Shown here: positions 33,919 through 42,467 of the stretch, in pieces | How positions within the stretch are numbered: position 1 is the stretch's first letter | Layout: every line of letters begins with the position of its first letter | DNA from: Streptosporangium amethystogenes | Lineage (GTDB): Bacteria; Actinomycetota; Actinomycetes; Streptosporangiales; Streptosporangiaceae | Assembly: GCF_000721075.1 (NCBI RefSeq) | Contig: NZ_JOEQ01000010.1 | Coordinates: forward strand, 1-64,000 | Length of the DNA stretch: 64,000 nt | Direction: 5' to 3' | Made by a program: the position numbers and the translations under genes | Notes under the pieces: model-generated | Told to the model about the DNA's origin: nothing | Seen by the model: the letters and a program-made list of their open reading frames with translations, nothing else | The model's database searches: none

Positions 33919-33952
33919 GTATCCCTGATTCGACCCTTTGAGCGGAGACACA

Positions 33953-34699
33953 GTGCAGCCGACCGCCCGGCGGATAGGCATGATCACCCCGTCTTCCAAC
34001 ACCGTTGTGGAGCCCGTGACCGGTGAACTGCTGACCTCCCGGCAGGACGTCTCGGTCCACGTCACCCGGCTCCGGGTGACGAGCATCAGCCTCGATCCCG
34101 CCGACACCGGCCAGTTCGGCCAGGACTCCTTCACCGACGCCGCACGCCTCCTCGGCGACGCCCGCGTCGATGTCGTCGCCTGGAACGGCACCTCGGGCTC
34201 GTGGCTCGGCCCCGGCCGGGACGAACACCTGTGCCGGGCCATGGAGCAGGTCACGGACACTCCCGCGACGACCTCGACGCTGGCCGTCCTGGAGGCGCTG
34301 CGGACCTTCGAGGTCCGGCGCCTGGGCCTGCTCACGCCGTACACGCGGGACGTCGGTGACGCCATCGCCGCGCACTACGCGGACCACGGCTTCCCCGTGC
34401 ACGCGGCCCGCCACTTCGGCCGCACCACCAACTACGACTTCGCGCTGACCACGAGCGCGGAACTGGACGGAGCCTTCGACGAGCTCGCCGCCGCGGACTG
34501 CGACGCCGTCGCGGTGGTGTGCACCAACCTGCGCGCCGCCCACCTCGCCGCGGGCTGGGAGAGCCGGACCGGCGTCCTGGTGGTCGACAGTGTCGCGGCG
34601 ACGCTGTGGCAGACCCTCGGACTGGCCGGAGACACGACGCCGATCACCGGATACGGCCGGCTGCTCGCCGGCCCACCCGCAACCTCCAGGCAGAGATGA
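33953..34699 (+). CDS. Asp/Glu racemase-superfamily enzyme with one catalytic Cys (AMDase-like), 248 aa
   Basis: The N-terminus [14 protein letters not shown] and the fold match maleate isomerase and arylmalonate decarboxylase. Two-Cys members have a Cys in the first half; here the site reads WNGTSGS with Gly79, while the second-half Cys is present at Cys190 (VVCTNLRAA). Gly plus Cys, near positions 74 and 188, is the arylmalonate-decarboxylase pattern. It may therefore decarboxylate or isomerise by a one-Cys route. GTG 33953 has GCGGAG upstream. It is the first gene of the plus-strand operon. Confidence 0.8.
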   Translation: MQPTARRIGMITPSSNTVVEPVTGELLTSRQDVSVHVTRLRVTSISLDPADTGQFGQDSFTDAARLLGDARVDVVAWNGTSGSWLGPGRDEHLCRAMEQVTDTPATTSTLAVLEALRTFEVRRLGLLTPYTRDVGDAIAAHYADHGFPVHAARHFGRTTNYDFALTTSAELDGAFDELAAADCDAVAVVCTNLRAAHLAAGWESRTGVLVVDSVAATLWQTLGLAGDTTPITGYGRLLAGPPATSRQR

Positions 34700-34707
34700 G
34701 GCACACC

Positions 34708-35655
34708 ATGGCCAAGGAAATCAAGATTCTCATCGGGGTCGACGTCGACGCCGTCGCCGGCTGGCTCGGCTCCTACGGCGGCGAGGACTCGCCGAACGAC
34801 ATCCAGCGCGGGGTGTTCGCCGGCGAGGTCGGCACCCCGCGTCTGCTCCAGCTCTTCGAGCGGTACGACCTGCGGACCACCTGGTTCATCCCGGGCCACT
34901 CCATCGAGACCTTCCCCACCGAGATGGCGGCCGTCGCCGACGCGGGGCACGAGATCGGGGCGCACGGCTACTCCCACGAGAACCCCATCGACATGTCCCC
35001 GGAGCAGGAGCGGGACGTGCTCGGCCGTTGCGTCGAGCTGATCCGGCGCCTGTGGGGACGCCCGCCGCGCGGTTACGTCGCCCCCTGGTGGGAGATGAGC
35101 CGCGACACCCCGGCTCTCCTCAAGGAGTACGGCTTCTCCTACGGCCACTCGCAGAACTACAACGACTTCCATCCCTTCTACGCCCGGGTTGGCGACGAAT
35201 GGACGAAGATCGACTACAACCGCCGGGCCGAGGACTGGATGAAGCCCCTCCAGCACGGCACCGAGGTGGACCTCGTGGAGTTCTGCGGCAACTGGTACGT
35301 CGACGACCTGCCGCCGATGATGTTCGTCAAAAAGTCCCCCAACAGCCACGGCTTCGTCAGCCCCCGCGACGTCGAGCAGCTGTGGCGCGACCAGTTCGAC
35401 TGGGTCTACCGCGAGTTCGACTACGGGGTGTTCCCGGTGACACTGCACCCCGACGTGTCCGGGCGGCCCCAGGTGTTACTGATGCTGGAACGGCTCTTCG
35501 AGAGCTGGCTCGACCTGCCCGGCGTCGAGTTCACCACCTTCGACACGGCGGCCGACGACTTCCGGCGGCGCTATCCTTTCGAGGGCACCGAGCGGCCGGC
35601 ACCGGTCGGCGACGGTCCGGGATCGAGACGGAAGACCGGGGGGACGGCCCTGTGA
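34708..35655 (+). CDS. Polysaccharide-deacetylase-fold hydrolase (cyclic imidase/PuuE-like), 315 aa
   Basis: Typical NodB-fold metal motifs are present: [12 protein letters not shown] (Asp), [12 protein letters not shown] (His pair), [11 protein letters not shown] and [11 protein letters not shown] (His). The family includes cyclic-imide hydrolases and PuuE allantoinases, which open rings instead of deacetylating sugars; the lack of a signal peptide fits such a cytoplasmic role. ATG 34708 has GATGAGG upstream; ATG 34696 overlaps the previous stop and is an alternative. Its stop overlaps the GntR start. Confidence 0.75.
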   Translation: MAKEIKILIGVDVDAVAGWLGSYGGEDSPNDIQRGVFAGEVGTPRLLQLFERYDLRTTWFIPGHSIETFPTEMAAVADAGHEIGAHGYSHENPIDMSPEQERDVLGRCVELIRRLWGRPPRGYVAPWWEMSRDTPALLKEYGFSYGHSQNYNDFHPFYARVGDEWTKIDYNRRAEDWMKPLQHGTEVDLVEFCGNWYVDDLPPMMFVKKSPNSHGFVSPRDVEQLWRDQFDWVYREFDYGVFPVTLHPDVSGRPQVLLMLERLFESWLDLPGVEFTTFDTAADDFRRRYPFEGTERPAPVGDGPGSRRKTGGTAL

Positions 35656-36347
35656 GCAGGCAGGCGGACGCGTCGGGTTCGTTCGACATCGACGCCGACT
35701 ACAAGCCGCTCAGGGACCGCGTCCGCGACGAGCTGCGCCAGCGCATCATCGACGACGTCTACCCTGCCGGCACGCGGCTCGTCGAGACCGAGATCGCGGC
35801 CCAGCTCGGGGTCTCCCGGCTGCCGGTGCGCGAGGCGATCCGGGCGCTGGAAAGCGAGGGGTTCGTCAAGACGATCCCCCGGCGCGGCGCGGTCGTCGTG
35901 GAGCTTTCGGCACAGGACATCGAGGAGCTGTTCGACGTACGCGAGACGCTGGAGGTCCTGGCCAGCCGGCAGGCCGCGACCCGGGCCACCAAGGCCGAGC
36001 TGCGGCGCGTACGAGGCATACTCGCCCGTGGCCGCAAGGCGCTCGACACCGGTGACCGGGTCGCGCTCGGCAAGGCCAACGAGGCGTTCCACGACGAGAT
36101 CCTGAAACTGTCGCACAACAGCCTGCTCCAGACCGTGCTGGAGCCCCTGCAGGGCCGCCTGCACTGGCTGCTGCGGCAGACCGGCGACCCGTACGACCTG
36201 TTCGAGGAGCATTCCGCGTGGTTCGAGGCGATCGCCTCGGGCTCGGCCGATCTCGCCGCCGAACACGCGCGCAGGCACGCCCGGCTGAACCGCGAGATCG
36301 TACGGACGCTCCTGGCCGAGCGGCAGCAGCAGGCCCCGCCGGCCTAG
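35652..36347 (+). CDS. FCD-type GntR regulator, 231 aa
   Basis: Residues about 20-85 are the GntR winged helix ([40 protein letters not shown]). The FCD ligand domain follows, with the metal-type His/Asp pattern ([30 protein letters not shown]). GTG 35652 overlaps the hydrolase stop. It probably controls this operon and the divergent permease/oxygenase unit through the GTATAC sites. Confidence 0.9.
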   Translation: MSRQADASGSFDIDADYKPLRDRVRDELRQRIIDDVYPAGTRLVETEIAAQLGVSRLPVREAIRALESEGFVKTIPRRGAVVVELSAQDIEELFDVRETLEVLASRQAATRATKAELRRVRGILARGRKALDTGDRVALGKANEAFHDEILKLSHNSLLQTVLEPLQGRLHWLLRQTGDPYDLFEEHSAWFEAIASGSADLAAEHARRHARLNREIVRTLLAERQQQAPPA

Positions 36348-36497
36348 AAAGCCTCCGCGACTTCCACGTCACTCCGGCGAGCGCCGGCTGAGCCTCACCA
36401 CGTACCGCGACTCGGTGGACGAGTCGTCCCCGCCTCACCCGTCGCCCGGCGACGCCGTGATCTCTTTTTCGCCTTCCCACCGACCAGGAGCACCACC

Positions 36498-37784
36498 ATG
36501 TCCGATCCCACGCGGTCCGATCCCACGCGGGCGACCCTCGACGCCCTGAACGGCACCGACGTCCATCTGCGTCACGTCTGCAAGGCACGCGACGCCACCG
36601 ACCGAATCGGGCCTCGGCGATTCCTGCACGCCGGGCCGCCGATCGAACTCGCCGACATCCCCGGGCCTATGCGGGGCGCGATCATCGCGGGTCTGCTGCT
36701 GGAACGGGAGGCCGGGTCGGCCGCCGAGGCCGAGGCGATCATCGACCGCGGTGAGGTGAGCATCAGCCCCTGTCACGACGCGAACGCCGTCGGGGCGATG
36801 GCCGGGATCATCACGCCGAACACCCCCGTCGTGGTAGCCGAGACCGCGGACGGCGGCATCAGAACGTTCTCCCCCCTGAACGAGGGCGTCGGCGGGGCCA
36901 TGCGCTACGGGTCGTACGACGAGGTGACCCTGGCACGGCTGCGGTGGCTCGGCGACGTGCTCGCCCCGGCCCTCGACGCGGCCCTTCAGCACTCCGACCC
37001 CCTCGACCTGCTCGCCCTGGTGGCCGAAGGGCTGCGGCGCGGCGACGACTGCCACAACCGGCTGGTCGCGACCAGCGCGACCCTGCTGGTGACGCTCGCC
37101 CCCGGCCTGCTGCACGCCCCCTTCGACCGGGGGGACATCGCGAAGGTGGTCTCGTTCATCGCCGGCAACGGGCACTTCGCGCTGCCCTTCGCGATCTCCG
37201 CCGCCAAGGCGGTCACGCTGGCCGCCGGCGGGATCCCCGGCAGCCCGATCGTGACGGCCATGGCGAGCAACGGAAGGGAGTTCGGCATCCGCGTCAGCGG
37301 GCTCGGCGACCGCTGGTTCACCGTGCCCGCCCCGATCGGCGACCCGGTCCTGCTGGAAGGGGCGACCCTCGACGATGTCACCCCGACCATGGGCGACTCG
37401 ATGATCTCCGAGACCGCCGGCTTCGGCGCCTTCGCGATGACCGCGGCACCGGCGATCATGTCCTTCGTCGGCGGTGACATGGCCAGGGCTCAGGAGATCA
37501 CCCGGAGCATGCGGGACGTGTGCGCCGGGACCAGCGGGCGTTTCCTCATCCCGGCCGAGGACTTCCGGGGCACGCCGCTCGGCATCGACGTGCACAGGGT
37601 GCGCGCCACCGGCATCGAGCCCGTCATCAACAACGGCCTCGCGCACCGGGAACCGGGACGCGGCCGGGTCGGCGCCGGAATCACCCCGATTCCGGTGGAG
37701 CCGTTCGCCGCGGCGAGCCGGGCGCTGGAGGAGACCGTTCCCGAACGGGTCGGCGCGGCGGACGGACAGGGGCGCCACGCGTGA
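36498..37784 (+). CDS. DUF1116 protein (YlbE/AllG-like), 428 aa
   Basis: The whole protein resembles DUF1116, including EVSISPCHDANAVGAMAGII, NEGVGGAMRYGSYD and LRRGDDCHNRLVATSA. The best-known member, YlbE/AllG, works with FdrA-type and YlbF-type partners in oxamate carbamoyltransferase of allantoin fermentation. No such partner is encoded here, so it may act alone or with the amidase. ATG 36498 has an AGGAG site. A 150-bp gap with a small CCGGCG/CGCCGG hairpin (36374-36387) separates it from GntR. Confidence 0.8.
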   Translation: MSDPTRSDPTRATLDALNGTDVHLRHVCKARDATDRIGPRRFLHAGPPIELADIPGPMRGAIIAGLLLEREAGSAAEAEAIIDRGEVSISPCHDANAVGAMAGIITPNTPVVVAETADGGIRTFSPLNEGVGGAMRYGSYDEVTLARLRWLGDVLAPALDAALQHSDPLDLLALVAEGLRRGDDCHNRLVATSATLLVTLAPGLLHAPFDRGDIAKVVSFIAGNGHFALPFAISAAKAVTLAAGGIPGSPIVTAMASNGREFGIRVSGLGDRWFTVPAPIGDPVLLEGATLDDVTPTMGDSMISETAGFGAFAMTAAPAIMSFVGGDMARAQEITRSMRDVCAGTSGRFLIPAEDFRGTPLGIDVHRVRATGIEPVINNGLAHREPGRGRVGAGITPIPVEPFAAASRALEETVPERVGAADGQGRHA

Positions 37785-39340
37785 GCGATACGAGCATTCC
37801 CATCTTCACACCCGCCGAGCTCGCCGCCGTCGCCGGCCGATGGGGCCTCGACCCCGGCCTGGTGGACCGGCTCGGCCCCGCGATCGACCGGATGCGCGAC
37901 ACCTACGGCCGCGTGCGGGAGCTGGCCGCCGAAGGGCGTCCCCCCGAACCGCCGCCCATCGCGGTCACCCGGGTCCCGCGCGGCCCGGACGATCCGCACG
38001 GCGCCTGGCTCTACCGGATCGACGACCCCGGGCGTCCGGGGAACGGGCCGCTCGCCGGGCGGACGGTGACCGTCAAGGAGTCGATCGCGGTGCGTGGAGT
38101 GCCGATGACCCTGGGCAGCCGCCTCATGGCCGGCTTCGTCCCCGGGTCCGACTCGGCGGTCGTCGGCCGGGTGCGAGACGCCGGAGGGGTCGTCGTCGGC
38201 ACGTCGGTCTGTGAGGACCTGTGCTACTCCGGGTCGAGCTTCACCAGCGCGCACGGACCCGTCGGCAACCCCTGGGATCCGCGTCGCTCGGCCGGCGGCT
38301 CCTCCAGTGGCGCCGCGGTCCTGGTGGCGACCGGGCAGGCCGACTACGGCATCGGCACCGACCACGGCGGCTCGGTCCGCAACCCCGCCGCCTGGTGCGG
38401 CGTCTTCGGTCTCAAACCGACGTACGGGATCGTCGAGTACGACGGCGCGATGCCGACCGAGCGCACGCTGGACCACATCGGCGTGCTCACCCGGAGCGCC
38501 GCCGACCTGGTCGCCTTCCTGGAGGCGGCCGCGGCGCCCCCGGGTGGGGAGCACGAGTCGTACACCGGCCAGTACGCCCGCGAGATCACCGGGCTGCGCG
38601 CCGGAATCCTCACCGAGGGATTCGGCTGGCCCGGCCGCTCCGACCCGCGTCTCGACGACCAGGTCCGCGAGTCCGCATGGGCGCTGGAACGGCTGGGGCT
38701 GACCGTGTCGGAGGTGTCGGTGCCGCTGCACCGGTACGGCAGGGACATCCACCTGCCCATCTCGATCGAGGGCGGCCTCACCACCGTCTTCGAGTCCCGT
38801 CTCCAGGGCAACAACCACTTCGGGCCCTACCACCCGAACTTCGGGGAGACCTTCGGCGAGGCGCTCGCCCGCCGCCCCGAGGACATACCGGTCGGAGGGG
38901 TACTGGCGCTCGTCGGCGCCACACTGCTGCGGGACGCCACCCACGGCAAGGTCATGGCGTACGCGCAGCAACTGCGGGTGCGGCTGCGCGAGCAGGTCGG
39001 TCGCGCGCTGCGCGAGGTGGACCTGCTCGTCCTGCCGAGCGTCCCGATGCCGCCTCACCCGCTTCCGGCCGACCCGCGCGAGGCGGTGATCGGCACCGAC
39101 CTCCCCTTCGAGATGCACGACAACAACTGCGTGTTCAACCTCACCGGGCATCCGGCGCTCAGCGTCCCGTGCGGGTTCGTGGACGGACTGCCGGTCGGCA
39201 TGCTCCTCGTCGGACGACCCGGCACGGACGCGCGACTGGTCCGCGTCGCGGCCGAGTTCGAGGAGCGCGTCTTCCGCTGCCCCCCACCCCCGCGTCACGA
39301 CCCGGACGCGGGCCTTCCCACCGCGAGGAGCGGACGATGA
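37781..39340 (+). CDS. Amidase-signature family hydrolase, 519 aa
   Basis: The Ser-cisSer-Lys triad is visible: K99 (TVTVKES), cis-Ser in AGGSSSGAA (174-176) and nucleophile S198 (DHGGSVRNPA). The rest is typical amidase-signature sequence. GTG 37781 overlaps the DUF1116 stop. It would release ammonia from a half-amide or carbamoyl compound formed by the upstream hydrolase. Exact substrate is open: maleamate-like, oxamate-like and allophanate-like compounds are all consistent. Confidence 0.85.
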   Translation: MSDTSIPIFTPAELAAVAGRWGLDPGLVDRLGPAIDRMRDTYGRVRELAAEGRPPEPPPIAVTRVPRGPDDPHGAWLYRIDDPGRPGNGPLAGRTVTVKESIAVRGVPMTLGSRLMAGFVPGSDSAVVGRVRDAGGVVVGTSVCEDLCYSGSSFTSAHGPVGNPWDPRRSAGGSSSGAAVLVATGQADYGIGTDHGGSVRNPAAWCGVFGLKPTYGIVEYDGAMPTERTLDHIGVLTRSAADLVAFLEAAAAPPGGEHESYTGQYAREITGLRAGILTEGFGWPGRSDPRLDDQVRESAWALERLGLTVSEVSVPLHRYGRDIHLPISIEGGLTTVFESRLQGNNHFGPYHPNFGETFGEALARRPEDIPVGGVLALVGATLLRDATHGKVMAYAQQLRVRLREQVGRALREVDLLVLPSVPMPPHPLPADPREAVIGTDLPFEMHDNNCVFNLTGHPALSVPCGFVDGLPVGMLLVGRPGTDARLVRVAAEFEERVFRCPPPPRHDPDAGLPTARSGR

Positions 39341-39747
39341 CCGAGCCGGCACTGAACTTCTTCGGCGAACCCCTCGAATCCTGCGGCTTCGACCCGATCA
39401 CCGGATACCGCCGCGACGGCTACTGCTACACCGGCCCCGACAACCCCAAGGGGCACACCGTCTGCGCGATCGTCGACGAACGCTTCATCGCTTTCCAGAC
39501 CACGGCCGACAACGACATCGCCACTCCCCGGCCCGACCTCGCCTTCCCCGGGCTGAAGCCGGGTGACCACTGGTGCGTCATCGCGTCGAAGTGGTACGAG
39601 GCGTACCTGGCCGGCCGCGCCTGCCCGGTGAACCTCGCGGCGACCAACATCCGGGCGCTGGAGGTGATTCCGCGTGCGGCGCTGCTGGAGTACGGGGTCG
39701 ACCCGCGTACCACGGCCCCGGACGACGGCCGGAACACCTCACCGTGA
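39337..39747 (+). CDS. DUF2237 family protein, 136 aa
   Basis: It has the DUF2237 hallmarks GEPLESCGFDPITGYRRDGY, GHTVCAIVDERFIAF, TPRPDLAFPGLKPGD and HWCVIASKW. Function is unknown for the family, which is small and soluble with conserved Cys and Trp. It overlaps both neighbours (ATGA with the amidase, GTGA with the MFS gene), so it is a real member of the operon. Confidence 0.85.
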   Translation: MTEPALNFFGEPLESCGFDPITGYRRDGYCYTGPDNPKGHTVCAIVDERFIAFQTTADNDIATPRPDLAFPGLKPGDHWCVIASKWYEAYLAGRACPVNLAATNIRALEVIPRAALLEYGVDPRTTAPDDGRNTSP

Positions 39748-40976
39748 GCCGCTGGAACGCGCTGCGCGCCTACACGGCCCTGCCCGCCACCACCGGGTCC
39801 TGGTTCCTGGCGGTCACGCTGATCGGCCGTATCCCCGCGACCATGGGGCAGCTGGGCTCGCTGCTGCTGGTCAGCGGGGCCACGGGCTCCCTCACGCTCG
39901 GCGGCGCCACGGCCTCCGCCTTCGCCGCGGGGCAAGCGGTCGGCGGGCCGCTCGTCGGGCGAACGGCGGACCGGTACGGGCACCGGCCGGCCGGGCTGGC
40001 CGCGGCACTGCTGCACACGGCGGCCCTCGTCCTGCTCGTGGTGTGCGTGGTGCGGGGCATGCCCACGTGGGCGGCGCTGGTGTCGTCGGTGGTCGCGGGC
40101 TTCTCGGTGCCGCAGGTCGGCCCGCTGTCCCGGGCCCGCTGGACCGCGCTGGCCCACCGGGGACGGCTGCCCATGAATCGCTTCCCCGCGGCGATGAGCT
40201 TCGAGGGAACGGGCGACGAGTTCGCGTTCGTCCTTGGGCCCGCGCTGGTCGGCGTCATCGCGACGGCGACCTCGCCCCCCACGGCGGTGCTCGTGGCGGC
40301 AGGGCTCACCGCCACGATGTGCGTGGCGTTCGCCCTGCATCCCACGGCCGCCGCGGTCACCAGGGGTGGGCGTCGGGACGGGAGCGCCGCGGCCCCGGTG
40401 CTGCGCGGCCCCGTGTTCCTCCTCGCCGCCGGGCTGACCGGACTTGGCTGCTACTTCGGCTCGGTGCAGGCCGGCGTCACCTGGCGCGCGGTCGACGCCG
40501 GTGCCGACGGGGCCGCCGGGCTGATCTACGCGATACTCGGGCTGAGCAGCGCCCTCGCCGGCGTACTCGTCCCGATGCTGCCCGCGTCCTTCACACTGGC
40601 CCGCCGGCTCCAGGCGGGCTTCGTCCTGCTGGCCGTTCTCACCGTGCCTCTCGCGATCGTCGGCGGGCTGCACATCGGCGGTCTCTGGCCACTGGGCCTG
40701 CTGATCGTGCTGCCCGGTGTCACCATCGCACCGATCCTCGTCACCGCCTACACCCAGGGAGAGATGACGGTCCCGGTGGAGAGGATCTCATGGGTCATGA
40801 CCTTGCTCACCTCCTCCGTCGTCGTCGGCTACGCCGTCGGCGCGCTGTTGTCGGGCACCCTCGCCGACCGTTACGGCCCGCTCGTCGCCTTCCTGATCGC
40901 GCTCGCCGCGGCCGGCATCGGCATCATGGCCAGCACCCTCGGCCGACGCCGTCTGGCACTGCTGCGCCCCGGGTAG
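39744..40976 (+). CDS. MFS transporter, 410 aa
   Basis: About 12 membrane helices are predicted by eye. MFS loop motif A appears as GRTADRYGHRP, and again in the second half as GTLADRYGPL. GTG 39744 overlaps the DUF2237 stop. As the last gene of the catabolic operon it could import the substrate or export an intermediate. Confidence 0.85.
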   Translation: MSRWNALRAYTALPATTGSWFLAVTLIGRIPATMGQLGSLLLVSGATGSLTLGGATASAFAAGQAVGGPLVGRTADRYGHRPAGLAAALLHTAALVLLVVCVVRGMPTWAALVSSVVAGFSVPQVGPLSRARWTALAHRGRLPMNRFPAAMSFEGTGDEFAFVLGPALVGVIATATSPPTAVLVAAGLTATMCVAFALHPTAAAVTRGGRRDGSAAAPVLRGPVFLLAAGLTGLGCYFGSVQAGVTWRAVDAGADGAAGLIYAILGLSSALAGVLVPMLPASFTLARRLQAGFVLLAVLTVPLAIVGGLHIGGLWPLGLLIVLPGVTIAPILVTAYTQGEMTVPVERISWVMTLLTSSVVVGYAVGALLSGTLADRYGPLVAFLIALAAAGIGIMASTLGRRRLALLRPG

Positions 40977-41079
40977 CCTCATCCCACCCCACACCCCGAA
41001 GTGCTCGAATAAGCATTAACAGGGTGATATCCGGCATTCAGCTTGATCCAACAGGGTATCGGTAACAAGCCCTAGGATC

Positions 41080-41430
41080 ATGAGGATGCGGATCGATCTG
41101 GTGGCGGTTGTCGTGGAGGACTACGACCGGGCCATCGAGTTCTTCACCAACGCCCTGGGTTTCGAGCTGGCCGCGGACTCGCCGTCGTTGACCAACGACG
41201 GCCGTCCGAAGCGGTGGGTCGTGGTCCGGCCGCCGGGGGGTGAGACCGGCATCCTGCTCGCCCGCGCGGACGGGGAGCGCCAGGCCGCCGTCGTCGGGGA
41301 GCAGTTCGCCGGGCGGGTGGGGTTCTTCCTGCGGGTGGACGTGGCCGAACCCCCGGCCACCGCCGGCGCCTGCTTCCCCTCCCCCGACGCACGCACCTCA
41401 CGCTGCTGGGCGCGGGCGCCGCCACCGTAG
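41080..41430 (+). pseudogene. Truncated VOC/glyoxalase-like gene, copy 2
   Basis: Positions 41080-41342 repeat 9713-9982 with about seven differences in 262 bp. The VOC homology ends at the same codon (FFLRVD), after which a low-complexity tail runs to a stop at 41430. Both copies lie on the plus strand, 31 kb apart, and lack the second half of the fold. It is not part of either flanking operon. Confidence 0.7.
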
Positions 41431-41528
41431 CCGAGATCGCCGCGTCGGCAGCCGGCTGTCTGGATCCATGACGCTTTCGAGGCGGTTCGGACCCCTCTCT
41501 GGGGCGCGCCCGCCGGACGGACGGGTGG

Positions 41529-42416
41529 TCAGCTCCAGTCCCACTTGTGACCCCAGTAGCTGTCGGCGGTGATCTCCTCGGCGGTGTAGGAGGTCTCGTC
41601 GACGAGCATGCCCTCGCAGCCGACCTCGAGGTCCCAGCGGCCGGGGGTGCGCACGTAGAAGGAGACCATCTTGTCGTTGGTGTGCCGGCCCAGCGTCGAG
41701 GAGAGGTGGTAGCCGCCCGCCGTGACGCGGTCGAGTGCCCGGCCGACCTCATCGAGAGTTTCACACTCGACCATGATGTGCACCAGCGCCGGCGCCTTGA
41801 GGTCCGGGGTCGGCAGGATCGCCAGGCTGTGGTGCCGGGCGTTAACGCCCATGAACCGCAACCGGATCGGGCCGTACTCGGGCGGCGTCTGAAGGCGGAA
41901 CGCCCCGCGGGGCAGGAAGCCGAGGGTTTCGGCGTAGAACCGGTGGTCGCCCTCCAGATCGCTCACCGGCACCACCACGTGGCCCATGCCGAGCCGCCCG
42001 GCGACGAAGCGGTTGCCGAACTTCGTCGCGATCGGGCTGTGGTCCAGTGCGGGACCGTGGAAGACCTCCAGTGGAGTCCCACCCGGGCTTTGGAAGGCGA
42101 TCCCCGCCTCGACCCGGCGGGCCTCGGCGTCCTCCAGCGACAGCGGCTTCGTCGCGATGCCCGCCGCCTCGACGGCCGACTGCACGCGCCGCAGCGCCAG
42201 GTGGTCGCGGACCTCCCACCCGATGGCCTCCACCCGGTCCTCCTCGCCGGGCAGCAGCACGATGCGGGCGTGCCGCTCGTCCATGCGCAGGTACAGAGCG
42301 TCGGATTCCGGCCCGGTGCCTTCGGCGAATCCGATCGTGTCGAGGGCGAACGTGCGCCACGCGTCCAGGTCCGTGGCCCGGACGCGCACGTAACCCAGCG
42401 AGCTGATGTCGGTCAT
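41529..42416 (-). CDS. hsaC: 3,4-DHSA extradiol dioxygenase (HsaC), 295 aa
   Basis: This is a two-domain type I extradiol dioxygenase. The start MTDISSLGYVRVRATDLDAW and the metal ligands His in GRLGMGHVVV, His in ARHHSLAI and Glu in WDLEVGCEG match HsaC/BphC. In steroid breakdown HsaC cleaves ring A of 3,4-DHSA meta to give 4,9-DSHA. ATG 42416 is preferred, with AGGAGA about ten bases upstream; ATG 42422 is too close to it. It follows the hsaA-like gene by 51 bp in one operon. Confidence 0.85.
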   Translation of the reverse strand: MTDISSLGYVRVRATDLDAWRTFALDTIGFAEGTGPESDALYLRMDERHARIVLLPGEEDRVEAIGWEVRDHLALRRVQSAVEAAGIATKPLSLEDAEARRVEAGIAFQSPGGTPLEVFHGPALDHSPIATKFGNRFVAGRLGMGHVVVPVSDLEGDHRFYAETLGFLPRGAFRLQTPPEYGPIRLRFMGVNARHHSLAILPTPDLKAPALVHIMVECETLDEVGRALDRVTAGGYHLSSTLGRHTNDKMVSFYVRTPGRWDLEVGCEGMLVDETSYTAEEITADSYWGHKWDWS

Positions 42417-42467
42417 GCCCATCTCTCCTGAATCGATTGAAGTGTTGGTCGAGATCGTCCGCGGGGA

